Assembly (NCBI RefSeq): GCF_013336795.1
Contig: NZ_JAAFZT010000017.1
Coordinates: 67,502 to 120,158 of the forward strand
Direction of reading: 5' to 3'
Source: Alteripontixanthobacter muriae
GTDB taxonomy: Bacteria; Pseudomonadota; Alphaproteobacteria; Sphingomonadales; Sphingomonadaceae
Length of the DNA: 52,657 nt
Shown: positions 1 to 8,518 of the stretch, one piece after another
Layout: every line of letters starts with the position of its first letter
Position numbering within the stretch: position 1 is the first letter of the stretch
Made by a program: the position numbers and the translations under genes
The notes under the pieces: model-generated
Databases searched by the model: none
What the model was told of the DNA's origin: nothing
What the model saw: only the letters and a program-made list of their open reading frames with translations

Positions 1-1
1 C

Positions 2-622
2 ACCGCTTTCGCCAAGGCGCACCAGAACGATTATGCGGGCAAGGAATTCGACGATATCGTCGATGCCAAGCGGGCACTCGTATCCGTAGGTATTGCCGAT
101 CCCGACCGCACCGGCATTACAGGCGGATCGTATGGCGGCTATGCCACGGCCTGGGGCTCCACCGCCCAATCGGAGGAATTCGGCGCAGGCGTCATGTTCG
201 TCGGCATTTCAAACCAGATCAGCAAATTCGGCACGACCGACATCCCGCAGGAAATGTACCTCGTCCATGCGCGGCAGTTCCCGTGGGAAGACTGGCAGGG
301 CATGCTGGAAGCCAGTCCGATCTACCATGTCGAGAATGCGAACACCCCGCTGCTGATCATGCATGGCGAGGAAGATACGCGGGTCAGCCCGACGCAAAGC
401 TACGAGCTTTACCGCAACATCAAGGTCCGCAAGCCGGACACCCCGGTGCGGCTGGTGCTGTATCCCGGCGAAGGCCACGGCAATCAGCAGGCGGCAGCCC
501 GTTACGATTACAATCTGCGGATGATGCGCTGGTTCGAAACCTACCTGAAAACCGGCGACCGCGACGCTGCCAAGCCCGCACCGCGCCCGTTGCTGCCAGC
601 AAGTGTCCTCGGCGAGGAATGA
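2..622 (+). CDS. S9 family prolyl oligopeptidase-type peptidase, C-terminal part (partial)
   Basis: The reading frame is open from the first bases of the window and ends at TGA 620-622, so only about the last 206 residues are present; the start lies upstream. The segment is an alpha/beta-hydrolase catalytic domain of peptidase family S9. It has the nucleophile elbow GGSYGGY (codons near 121-141), the acid in GEEDTRV (near 364-384) and the histidine in GEGHGN (near 469-486), in the expected order. S9 enzymes hydrolyse peptide bonds, often after proline or in dipeptidyl or acylaminoacyl fashion; the subfamily cannot be told without the propeller domain. It is followed by a hairpin terminator, so it is probably the end of its transcript and separate from the crt operon. 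Confidence 0.88.
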   Translation, partial: TAFAKAHQNDYAGKEFDDIVDAKRALVSVGIADPDRTGITGGSYGGYATAWGSTAQSEEFGAGVMFVGISNQISKFGTTDIPQEMYLVHARQFPWEDWQGMLEASPIYHVENANTPLLIMHGEEDTRVSPTQSYELYRNIKVRKPDTPVRLVLYPGEGHGNQQAAARYDYNLRMMRWFETYLKTGDRDAAKPAPRPLLPASVLGEE

Positions 623-646
623 CTTAGCGACATCGTTGAAGATGAG

Positions 647-672
647 GGGGCGGCCGCAGGGTCGCCCCTTTC
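647..672 (+). terminator. Hairpin terminator after the S9 peptidase
   Basis: A GC stem (GGGGCG pairing with CGCCCC) is followed by a short TTTCT tract, 25 bases after the peptidase stop. It lies between the peptidase and crtY on the same strand. The T run is weak, so the call is moderate. Confidence 0.55.
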
Positions 673-749
673 TCGTCCGTCTCGACTCCTCCGTACGGTA
701 CAAAGGGCAATTGCGCGGAATGGCATTGCGCCCTAGGGCTTGAGCCGGA

Positions 750-1964
750 ATGGAAAGTCACGACCTCGACATTGCGATTGCCGGCGGCGGACTGGCGGGC
801 GGGCTTACTGCCCTTGCCCTGCATTTCCGCTGCCCCGACCTGAAAATCGCCTTGTTCGAGTGCGGTGAAAAGATCGGCGGGCATCACCGCTGGAGCTGGT
901 TCGACAGCGATCTTTCACCCGCAGGCCGCGCCTTGATGAGCGCCTTCGATACGGCCTCATGGCCTGCCTATGACGTGCGCTTTCCGAAATACGAACGGAC
1001 GCTGGGCTCGCGCTACAATTCGCTGGCCTCTGCCGATTTCGACCGCGCGATACGGCAGGAGCTGCCCGCTGCGGCAATCCGCACCGGCACGAAGGTCGTC
1101 TCGGTCGATGAAGGCGGGATTACACTGGCTGACCAGCAGCGGATTACTGCCGGCGCGGTGGTGGATTGCCGCGGGGCCGAAATCGGCACCGGCCTCGAGG
1201 GCGGATGGCAGGTCTTCCTCGGGCGGCACTTGCGCTGCGAACATCCGCACGGCGTGAGGCGGCCCATCATCATGGATGCCAACGTCGCGCAGCATGGTGC
1301 CTATCGCTTCGTCTATGTCCTGCCCCTGTCGGACACCGATCTGTTCATCGAAGACACCTACTATGCCGACGAGCCGGTGCTCGACCGCGCGGTACTGGCC
1401 AAGCGGATCGACGCCTATTGCGAAGCGCGCAGCTGGAGAGGCGAAACGATGGACGAGGAAACCGGCGTTCTGCCGGTCATCTCAGGAGGCGATGCGAGCG
1501 CCTTGGCCGGTAGTTCGCCTACGCCCGAGAATGGCTTCGGCGGCGTGGCGCTGGGCGGTATTCGCGGCGGCTTCACGCATCCCCTGACCAGCTACACCCT
1601 TCCCTTTGCTGTCGAAAACGCGATTGCGATTACTCGATCCGCCGGCATGCCGGGCGTGCACATGGCGGAGATGATGGCGCAGCGCAGCGCCGATCACTGG
1701 CGGCGGACGGGGTTCTACAGGCTGCTCGGGCGCATGCTGTTCGGTGCCGCGCTGCCCGAGCAACGCCACATCGTGTTCCAGCATTTCTATCGGCTGCCCC
1801 AGGCCTTGATCGAGCGGTTCTACGCCGGGCGATCGACTGCACTGGACAAGGCGCGTATTCTCTCGGGTCGGCCCCCTGTACCCGTAAAGCGGGCGCTACA
1901 CGCCCTCGTCACCCCCGGCACGCCGCTTTCCGGCAGCCACGAACCGAAACGGACCGCTGCATGA
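750..1964 (+). CDS. crtY: Lycopene beta-cyclase CrtY
   Basis: 404 residues, the usual length for bacterial CrtY. The N-terminus is an FAD/NAD-binding Rossmann fold with glycines at residues 12-18 (GGGLAGG). It is followed by CrtY-like sequence such as GGHHRWSWFDSDL and, near the middle, the conserved YVLPLSDTDLFIEDTYY region. Lycopene cyclase forms the beta-ionone rings of beta-carotene at the membrane. It is the first gene of the carotenoid cluster; its TGA overlaps the crtI ATG in ATGA, so translation is probably coupled. The start at 750 is preceded by a purine-rich GAGCCGGA but has no perfect Shine-Dalgarno. Confidence 0.93.
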   Translation: MESHDLDIAIAGGGLAGGLTALALHFRCPDLKIALFECGEKIGGHHRWSWFDSDLSPAGRALMSAFDTASWPAYDVRFPKYERTLGSRYNSLASADFDRAIRQELPAAAIRTGTKVVSVDEGGITLADQQRITAGAVVDCRGAEIGTGLEGGWQVFLGRHLRCEHPHGVRRPIIMDANVAQHGAYRFVYVLPLSDTDLFIEDTYYADEPVLDRAVLAKRIDAYCEARSWRGETMDEETGVLPVISGGDASALAGSSPTPENGFGGVALGGIRGGFTHPLTSYTLPFAVENAIAITRSAGMPGVHMAEMMAQRSADHWRRTGFYRLLGRMLFGAALPEQRHIVFQHFYRLPQALIERFYAGRSTALDKARILSGRPPVPVKRALHALVTPGTPLSGSHEPKRTAA

Positions 1965-3514
1965 ATGACATGGCTCCCTCAAAGGGCGGCGAGATCCGCG
2001 CAAACCCCGCTTCCGCAAACCCGGCCTATGTCGGCAAGAGCGCCTGCGTGATCGGTTCGGGCTTCGGCGGCATGGCGCTGGCGATGCGCCTGCAAAGCGC
2101 CGGCATCGCCACCACGGTCATCGAAGGCCGCGACAAGCCCGGCGGCCGCGCCTATTTCTGGGAGAAGGACGGCTTTACCTTCGATGCGGGGCCGACCGTC
2201 GTGACCGACCCGCCCTGCCTCGAGGAGCTCTGGTCCATTTCCGGCCATGACATGGCGCAGGACGTTGAATTGATGAAGGTGCACCCCTTCTACCGCCTCA
2301 ACTGGCCCGATGGCACGAATTTCGATTATTCGAACAAGGACGCCGAACTCAACGCCGAGATCGAGAAACTGAACCCTGCCGATGTGGCGGGTTATCGGCG
2401 CTTCCTCGACTATTCCGCGGGCGTCTACGAGGAAGGCTACGTCAAGCTCGGCACCGTGCCGTTCCTCGACTTCAAGTCCATGCTGAAGGCCGCGCCTGCG
2501 CTGGCCAGGAAGCAGGCTTGGCGCAGCGTCTATTCGATGGTGTCGAGCTTCATCGAGAATGAGAAGATCCGGCAGGCGCTGAGCTTCCATACCCTGCTGG
2601 TGGGCGGCAATCCGATGAAGACCAGCGCGATCTACACCCTGATCCACAAGCTGGAAAAGGATGGCGGCGTCTGGTGGACGCGGGGCGGGACCAACCGCCT
2701 GATTGCGGGCATGATCCGCCATTTCGAGCGGCTTGGCGGGCAGATGCGCGTGGGCGATGCCGTGAAGCGCGTCCACACGCTGGGCAATCGAGCCACGGAA
2801 GTGGAAACCGAAGGCGGCTTTCGCCAGCGCTTCGATGCGGTTGCCAGCAATGCCGACATCATGCACTCCTACCGCGACCTGCTCGGCGATACGAAACGCG
2901 GCAAATCCTATGCCCGGACGCTGTCGCGCAAGAAGTTCAGCCCTGGCCTGTTCGTGGTCCATTTCGGGCTGAAGGGCAAATGGCCCGGCATTCCGCACCA
3001 CATGATCCTGTTCGGCCCTCGCTACAAGGAACTGCTGGAAGACATCTACGATAATGGCGTGCTGCCCGAAGATTTCAGCATCTATCTGCATCACCCCACG
3101 GTGACCGACCCGAGCATGGCGCCCGAGGGCATGAGCACCTTCTATGCGCTGGTGCCGGTGGCTCACATGGGCAAGATGCCGATCGACTGGGATGAAGTCG
3201 GCCCCATTCTCGCGAAACGCATTCTGGACGAAGTCGGCAGGCGGCTGATCCCCGACATTCATGACCGCATCGTCACACAGTTTCATTATGCGCCCAAGGA
3301 TTTCCACCAAGACCTCAACGCCCATATGGGCAGCGCCTTCAGCCTGGAACCGATCCTGACCCAGAGCGCCTGGTTCCGCGGCCATAATCGCGACGACGAT
3401 ATCGGGAATTTCTACCTCGTCGGCGCAGGCACGCACCCGGGGGCCGGGATTCCCGGCGTGGTGGGAAGCGCCAAGGCGACGGCGGGACTGATGCTGGAAG
3501 ATCTAGCCAAATGA
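1961..3514 (+). CDS. crtI: Phytoene desaturase CrtI
   Basis: 517 residues. An N-terminal dinucleotide-binding motif (IGSGFGGMALA, residues 31-41) is followed by the CrtI signature KPGGRAYFWEKDGFTFDAGP. Near the C-terminus is the CrtI-type NFYLVGAGTHPGAGIPGV motif. CrtI introduces up to four double bonds into phytoene to give lycopene, using FAD at the membrane surface. It overlaps crtY by four bases upstream and the LOG gene by four bases downstream (ATGA both times), which indicates one polycistronic message. The N-terminal ~22 residues before the Rossmann strand are longer than in many CrtI; a later start is not obvious. Confidence 0.95.
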   Translation: MNDMAPSKGGEIRANPASANPAYVGKSACVIGSGFGGMALAMRLQSAGIATTVIEGRDKPGGRAYFWEKDGFTFDAGPTVVTDPPCLEELWSISGHDMAQDVELMKVHPFYRLNWPDGTNFDYSNKDAELNAEIEKLNPADVAGYRRFLDYSAGVYEEGYVKLGTVPFLDFKSMLKAAPALARKQAWRSVYSMVSSFIENEKIRQALSFHTLLVGGNPMKTSAIYTLIHKLEKDGGVWWTRGGTNRLIAGMIRHFERLGGQMRVGDAVKRVHTLGNRATEVETEGGFRQRFDAVASNADIMHSYRDLLGDTKRGKSYARTLSRKKFSPGLFVVHFGLKGKWPGIPHHMILFGPRYKELLEDIYDNGVLPEDFSIYLHHPTVTDPSMAPEGMSTFYALVPVAHMGKMPIDWDEVGPILAKRILDEVGRRLIPDIHDRIVTQFHYAPKDFHQDLNAHMGSAFSLEPILTQSAWFRGHNRDDDIGNFYLVGAGTHPGAGIPGVVGSAKATAGLMLEDLAK

Positions 3515-4152
3515 CGGAACTGATGACGAAGACCACCAAAGGCGAAGCCATTACCAGCCCCGGGGGCGTCCTTCGACGGATCGCCGTTTACTGCGGCAGC
3601 GCGACGCCTGCCGACCCTCGCTACATGCAACTGGCCCGCACTGTCGGCCAGGTGCTGGCGGAACGCGGCATCGGGGTGGTCTATGGCGGCGGGCGGCTGG
3701 GCCTGATGGGGGCGGTTGCGAGCGGTGCGCTGAATGCTGGCGGCGAGGTCATCGGAATCATACCTGACGCTTTGGCCGGCAGCGAGGTGGCAAACACCCA
3801 ATGCACCGAACTGCGGATCGTTGGCGGAATGCATGAACGCAAGCAGGCGTTTACCGACCTGTCGGACGGCTTCCTGACTATTCCCGGCGGTGTCGGCACG
3901 ATGGACGAATTGTGGGAAGCGGTAAGCTGGGCGCAGCTTGGCTACCACACCATGCCAGTGGGCCTGCTCAACGCGTTCGGCTTCTACGATCACCTCATCG
4001 CGTTCAACCGCCACATGGCCGAAACGGGTTTCGTGCGCGAGGCGCATCGCAACATCATCGTCTCCGATGACGACCTCGACAGCTTGCTCGACCGCATGGC
4101 CGCCTATGAAGCGCATGTGCCGATCTTCCGGATGAAGGCGGACGATCTGTGA
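3511..4152 (+). CDS. LOG family (TIGR00730) nucleoside-monophosphate phosphoribohydrolase
   Basis: 213 residues with the LOG features: a Rossmann-like N-terminus (IAVYCGSATPADPRYM), GGGRLGLMG at about 60-68, the catalytic-type Arg in MHERK (R110) and PGGVGTMDE at 125-133 with Glu133. Family members cleave cytokinin-riboside or other nucleoside 5'-monophosphates to base and ribose phosphate; older databases call them lysine decarboxylases, which is wrong for this motif. It lies between crtI and crtB with 4-base overlaps on both sides, so it is translated as part of the carotenoid operon. No role in carotenoid synthesis is known to me. The link could be isoprenoid-related (cytokinins carry a DMAPP-derived side chain) or merely positional. 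Confidence 0.88.
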   Translation: MTELMTKTTKGEAITSPGGVLRRIAVYCGSATPADPRYMQLARTVGQVLAERGIGVVYGGGRLGLMGAVASGALNAGGEVIGIIPDALAGSEVANTQCTELRIVGGMHERKQAFTDLSDGFLTIPGGVGTMDELWEAVSWAQLGYHTMPVGLLNAFGFYDHLIAFNRHMAETGFVREAHRNIIVSDDDLDSLLDRMAAYEAHVPIFRMKADDL

Positions 4153-5168
4153 CGCGGGAAAGAATGCTCGCCCCAAGCCGGGTCATCCGCTCGACTCCGC
4201 AGCAGGCAGGCGGCGGTCGCGACCGTGCAGTGCTGGTGCAGAAGGCGCGGCAATCCATCGCCAAGGGCTCGCGCAGCTTCGCCTTCGCCTCACGCCTGTT
4301 CGACCGCGATACGCGAGAACGCGCCTGGCTGCTTTATGCGTGGTGCCGTCGATGCGACGATATAGCCGATGCGCAGGATCACGGTGGGGCCTTGGGCGAA
4401 CAATCTGAAAAACAGGCGACGGACAGGATCAAGGCGATCCGCGCCCTGACCGACCGCGCTTTTGAAGGGCTGCCCACCGCCGACCTCGCCTTCGATGCGA
4501 TCGGGCAGCTCAATACCGAGAGCGGCATCACGCGCGAGATGGCGGAGCATGTCATCGGCGGCTTCGCGCTGGACGCCCGCGAATGGCGCCCGCGCACCGA
4601 AGGCGATTTGATGCGCTATTGCTACCACGTCGCTGGCGCGGTCGGCGTCATGATGGCCTATGTCATGCGCGTTGACCCGAAAGATGGAGGCATGTTCGAC
4701 CGCGCCTGCGATCTCGGACTTGCTTTTCAACTGGCGAATATCTCTCGTGACATCGTCGAGGATGACGCGGCGGGCCGCTGCTATATCCCCACCGAATGGC
4801 TGGCGGAGCGCGATCTTACGCCGGGCCAGCATACCAAGCCTGGCAACCGGTTCGAACTCGCGGCCATTATCCCGCGCCTGATCGATCTGATGGAAACGCA
4901 TGAGGCCGCCGCCCGCCTCGGCACCAAACACCTGCGGTTCCGCCAGCGCTGGGCCGTCCTGTCGGCCGCGCGCATTTACGGGGCCATCGGACGCAAAGTA
5001 CGCGACCGTGGGCAGCTTGCATGGCATAGCCGCGTCGTGATCGGCCCTCTGGCGAAGACCGGCCATGTCATCGCCGCCCTCTTCGAAGCGCTGGTGAATT
5101 CCCCTCCCACGCCGGAGCACATGCCGCGCTGGACGCGCAGCGAACTTGTTCCTGTTAAGGGCTGGTGA
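4149..5168 (+). CDS. crtB: Phytoene synthase CrtB
   Basis: 339 residues with GTG start; GTGA overlaps the stop of the LOG gene. It is a squalene/phytoene synthase-type all-alpha protein with two Asp-rich magnesium-diphosphate motifs: CDDIADAQD (about 69-77) and RDIVEDDAAGR (about 202-212), plus the conserved SRSFAFASRLFD start of the fold. It condenses two geranylgeranyl diphosphates to phytoene, the first committed carotenoid step. The matching crtE (GGPP synthase) is not in the window. The C-terminal end runs up to the biotin carboxylase gene. Confidence 0.94.
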   Translation: MTRERMLAPSRVIRSTPQQAGGGRDRAVLVQKARQSIAKGSRSFAFASRLFDRDTRERAWLLYAWCRRCDDIADAQDHGGALGEQSEKQATDRIKAIRALTDRAFEGLPTADLAFDAIGQLNTESGITREMAEHVIGGFALDAREWRPRTEGDLMRYCYHVAGAVGVMMAYVMRVDPKDGGMFDRACDLGLAFQLANISRDIVEDDAAGRCYIPTEWLAERDLTPGQHTKPGNRFELAAIIPRLIDLMETHEAAARLGTKHLRFRQRWAVLSAARIYGAIGRKVRDRGQLAWHSRVVIGPLAKTGHVIAALFEALVNSPPTPEHMPRWTRSELVPVKGW

Positions 5169-5208
5169 TCGCTTGAGCATCACGCGGGGAGCGGATAGTG
5201 CTGCGCGC

Positions 5209-7080
5209 ATGATCCAGTCCCTGCTTATCGCCAATCGCGGCGAAATCGCCTGCCGCATCATCCGCACCGCGCGGTCGATGAACATCCGCACCGTGGCCGT
5301 CTATTCCGACGCCGACCGCGATGCCCTGCACGTCCGCATGGCGGATGAAGCAGTGCATATCGGCCCCTCCCCCGCTGCGGAAAGCTATCTCGTGGGCGAC
5401 AAGATCATCGCTGCCGCGCGCGATTCCGGTGCGGAGGCGATCCACCCCGGCTACGGCTTCTTGTCGGAAAACGCCGATTTCGCGCGGGCCGTTATCAATG
5501 CCGGGCTGGTCTGGGTCGGCCCGCAGCCGGACAGCATCAGCGCAATGGGCCTGAAGGATGCCGCCAAGACGCTGATGCAGGAGGCGGGCGTGCCCGTCAC
5601 TCCCGGCTATTTGGGCGAGGACCAGTCGCCGGAACGCCTGCGCAAGGAAGCCGACGCGATCGGCTATCCTGTGTTGATCAAGGCCGTCGCGGGCGGCGGC
5701 GGCAAGGGCATGCGCAAGGTGGATACGCCAGACGATTTCGCCGCGATGCTGGAAAGCTGCAAGCGAGAGGCCGAGGCAAGCTTCGGCAACACGCAGGTGC
5801 TGCTGGAAAAATGGATCACCAGCCCGCGTCATATCGAAGTGCAGATCTTCGGCGATTCTCACGGCAATGTCGTGCATCTGTTCGAACGCGACTGTTCCTT
5901 GCAGCGCCGCCATCAGAAGGTCGTCGAGGAAGCGCCCGCGCCCGGCATGGACGATGCGACGCGGCAGGAAATCTGTGCGGCAGCGGTTCGGGCAGGCCAA
6001 GCGGTGAATTACGAAGGCGCCGGAACCATTGAATTCATCGCCGATGCCAGTGACGGTCTGCGCGCCGACCGCATCTTCTTCATGGAGATGAATACGCGGC
6101 TGCAGGTCGAACATCCGGTGACGGAGGAGATTACCGGCATCGATCTGGTGGAATGGCAATTGCGCGTCGCCAGCGGAGAGCCCCTGCCCTGCGCCCAGGA
6201 CGAGCTTGCGATCCACGGCCACGCCATAGAAGCGCGGCTGTATGCCGAAGATCCGGCGCGCGGGTTTCTGCCCAGTACCGGTACGCTCGAACACCTCAAC
6301 CTGGGCGATCAGGGCCGGGTCGAAACCGGAGTCGAGGAAGGCGATGCGATCTCGCCCTTCTACGATCCGATGATCGCGAAGCTGGTGGCATGGGGAGAAG
6401 ACCGTGACGACGCCATCGACCTGCTGGTCGACATGGCCGAAAGCGCGGAGATATGGCCGGTTCGCAGCAATGCTGGCTTCATCGCCAATGCCGTTGCCGA
6501 CGCCGATTTCGTCGCCGGGCGGATCGACACCGGCTTCATCGAACGCAAGGGCGACAGGCTGATACCGGACCAGCAGCCGGACGAAACCGTCATGAAGGCC
6601 GCAGCCGAAATCGCCATGGTCGCAAATCGCAACCAGCCTTCGCAGCTATCGGGGTTCAGGCTCAATGCACCGCGCCGCCTTGCCGTGACACTCGGCCAGG
6701 GCGGCGACTTCACCACGGTCGAACTCGACCCCGATCAGGTCGCCGGTATCATGCTTGGCTATGCCGAAGGCGCGCGGATCGTCGTGTTCGACAATGGACA
6801 GGCGCACGGATTTGAAACCGAAGCACGCGGAACGGGCGTTGCAGCAGCAGGCGATGGCGCCATCCTGGCACCGATGCCGGGCAAGGTCATCGCCGTCGAT
6901 GTGGCGGAAGGCGAGGCGGTCAAGGCGGGCCAGCGCCTGCTGGTGCTGGAAGCCATGAAGATGGAACACGCCCTGACCGCGCCGTTCGACGGAACAGTCG
7001 CTGGCCTGAATGCCGCTGTTGGCGGGCAGGTCGAAGTGGATGCATTGCTCGCGCAGATCGAAAGCGACGCCGAAAGCTGA
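5209..7080 (+). CDS. Biotin carboxylase / biotin carboxyl carrier subunit of an acyl-CoA carboxylase
   Basis: From ATG 5209 the product is 623 residues and begins with the family-typical start followed by LLIANRGEIACRIIRTAR; an upstream in-frame TTG lies inside crtB and is unlikely. Order: biotin carboxylase N-domain, ATP-grasp (GGGGKGMRKVD glycine loop), biotin-carboxylase C-domain with EMNTRLQVEHPVTE, a linker, then a biotinyl domain with EAMKMEH (biotinyl-Lys about residue 584). This architecture occurs in 3-methylcrotonyl-, geranyl- and propionyl-CoA carboxylase alpha subunits; length and sequence favour the methylcrotonyl/propionyl group. No carboxyltransferase beta subunit is nearby, so the substrate cannot be fixed. 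It starts 40 bases after crtB on the same strand. Confidence 0.9.
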   Translation: MIQSLLIANRGEIACRIIRTARSMNIRTVAVYSDADRDALHVRMADEAVHIGPSPAAESYLVGDKIIAAARDSGAEAIHPGYGFLSENADFARAVINAGLVWVGPQPDSISAMGLKDAAKTLMQEAGVPVTPGYLGEDQSPERLRKEADAIGYPVLIKAVAGGGGKGMRKVDTPDDFAAMLESCKREAEASFGNTQVLLEKWITSPRHIEVQIFGDSHGNVVHLFERDCSLQRRHQKVVEEAPAPGMDDATRQEICAAAVRAGQAVNYEGAGTIEFIADASDGLRADRIFFMEMNTRLQVEHPVTEEITGIDLVEWQLRVASGEPLPCAQDELAIHGHAIEARLYAEDPARGFLPSTGTLEHLNLGDQGRVETGVEEGDAISPFYDPMIAKLVAWGEDRDDAIDLLVDMAESAEIWPVRSNAGFIANAVADADFVAGRIDTGFIERKGDRLIPDQQPDETVMKAAAEIAMVANRNQPSQLSGFRLNAPRRLAVTLGQGGDFTTVELDPDQVAGIMLGYAEGARIVVFDNGQAHGFETEARGTGVAAAGDGAILAPMPGKVIAVDVAEGEAVKAGQRLLVLEAMKMEHALTAPFDGTVAGLNAAVGGQVEVDALLAQIESDAES

Positions 7081-7100
7081 TCTCTGCCGGGCGCGGCCGT

Positions 7101-8402
7101 CTATTCGGGTTGGGGGCTTCCTTGTGGATCGTCGACTTCATCCGGGCGCGGCGCACCGAACAATTCGCCGCGTTCGCTGAAAAGCACGAAAACGAGGCTC
7201 AAGGTCGCCGTAACCAGCAAAGCAAATGCCAGCGGCCGGGCGGTTCCGTCATAGGCAAATCCGATCAGCGCGCCGAGTATGGCACCGGTGGTCAGGCGCA
7301 GGAAGCTCTGCGCCGAACTGGCTGCGCCCGCAATATGGCGGAAGGGCTCCATCGCGATCGACCCGAAGTTCGCGCCGATGAAGCCGAGCAGCGCCATGTT
7401 GGCGGCCATCAGCGGCACGAAGGTCCACAGGCTTTCGTCGGGCTGGTTCGCAAACCATAGTTGCAGGGCGGCGACGATGATGAAGATGAACAGGGCGACA
7501 TGGCTGACCCGCCGCGCGCCGAAGCGTTCGACGATCCGCGAATTGGACCAGTTGGCGACAGCCATCGCACCGGCGCACATTGCGAAGATAAGCGGGAATA
7601 TGTCGCCTGCGCCAAAGGCTTCGCCGATCAGTTGCTGACTGGAATTGATGAAGCCGAACAATCCGCCGAATACCAGCGCGCTGCCGAGTGTGTAACCGAT
7701 GGTTTCGCGGAAGGTGACCGCATGGCGCATGTTGCGCGCGATGACGGGCAAGCGGATCGGCTGGCGGTCAGTTTCGTCCAGCGTTTCTGGCAACCGGGTG
7801 TAGACCCAGATTGCCATGACTGTACCGGCAATCGCCATCGCTGCGAAGATCCAGCGCCAGTTGCCCAGAAGCGAGATGATGCCCTGCCCTATACTCGGGG
7901 CGATTGCAGGCACGATGAGGAAAATGACGAAGATCAGGCTCATCATTCGGGCCATCTTGTCGCCGCCCACCCGGTCGCGGATGATGGCCGGCGGCAGGGC
8001 GATGATTGCCGCCGCGCCGAAACCCTGGATCGCTCGCAGCACCAGCAGGACGGTGAAATCAGTCGCCAGCGAACAGGCGATGGATAGCAGAATGTACACG
8101 GCCAACCCGACGAAGAGCACGGGGCGGCGGCCGAAGCGATCGGCAAAGCTGCCCGGCACCAGCGCGCCGAGACCGGCGGAGATCAGATAGGCCCCGATGA
8201 CGAACTGCCGGCTGTTGCCGCTCGCGCCCAGATCGGCGGCGAGATCGTCAAGCGCTGGCAGGATCGCGTCGATGCCGAAAGCATTCAGCGCCATCAGCAG
8301 CGCCATCATCCAGATCAACGTGTTTTCGCCTATCCTGCGCTCCTCCGATTTTCTGCTGGTGGACGCAGGGGAGGAAGCGGAGACAGGTTCGGCGTGAGAC
8401 AT
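7101..8402 (-). CDS. Bcr/CflA family MFS multidrug efflux transporter
   Basis: About 433 residues from the chosen ATG at 8402 (an upstream ATG would add 19 residues). It is a major facilitator with about 12 membrane segments. The drug/proton antiporter family shows in GLGALVPGSFADRFGRRP (loop 2-3 motif) and in RAIQGFGAAAIIALPPAIIRD (TM4-5), both typical of Bcr/CflA. Predicted role: proton-driven export of drugs such as bicyclomycin or chloramphenicol across the inner membrane. It is convergent with the biotin carboxylase gene (20 bases apart) and divergent from dinB. Substrate unknown. Confidence 0.87.
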   Translation of the reverse strand: MSHAEPVSASSPASTSRKSEERRIGENTLIWMMALLMALNAFGIDAILPALDDLAADLGASGNSRQFVIGAYLISAGLGALVPGSFADRFGRRPVLFVGLAVYILLSIACSLATDFTVLLVLRAIQGFGAAAIIALPPAIIRDRVGGDKMARMMSLIFVIFLIVPAIAPSIGQGIISLLGNWRWIFAAMAIAGTVMAIWVYTRLPETLDETDRQPIRLPVIARNMRHAVTFRETIGYTLGSALVFGGLFGFINSSQQLIGEAFGAGDIFPLIFAMCAGAMAVANWSNSRIVERFGARRVSHVALFIFIIVAALQLWFANQPDESLWTFVPLMAANMALLGFIGANFGSIAMEPFRHIAGAASSAQSFLRLTTGAILGALIGFAYDGTARPLAFALLVTATLSLVFVLFSERGELFGAPRPDEVDDPQGSPQPE

Positions 8403-8518
8403 AGAACGCCAGTTAAGGTCCGCAGCGCCGCTTTGTAAGACATCTTTTCGCATCTGCACAAAATCCGGCTGCGCGTAGGCTGTTCCGCTGAAGCCGTAAA
8501 ACTCCTATTCCAAGGAGC

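Noticed and set aside
1979-3436. Long minus-strand open frame opposite crtI (and similar antisense frames opposite mmsA, gcvP, metH, the helicase and others)
   Set aside because: These are antisense shadows of GC-rich genes: no ribosome sites, no recognisable domains, and the plus or minus partner is a clear gene.
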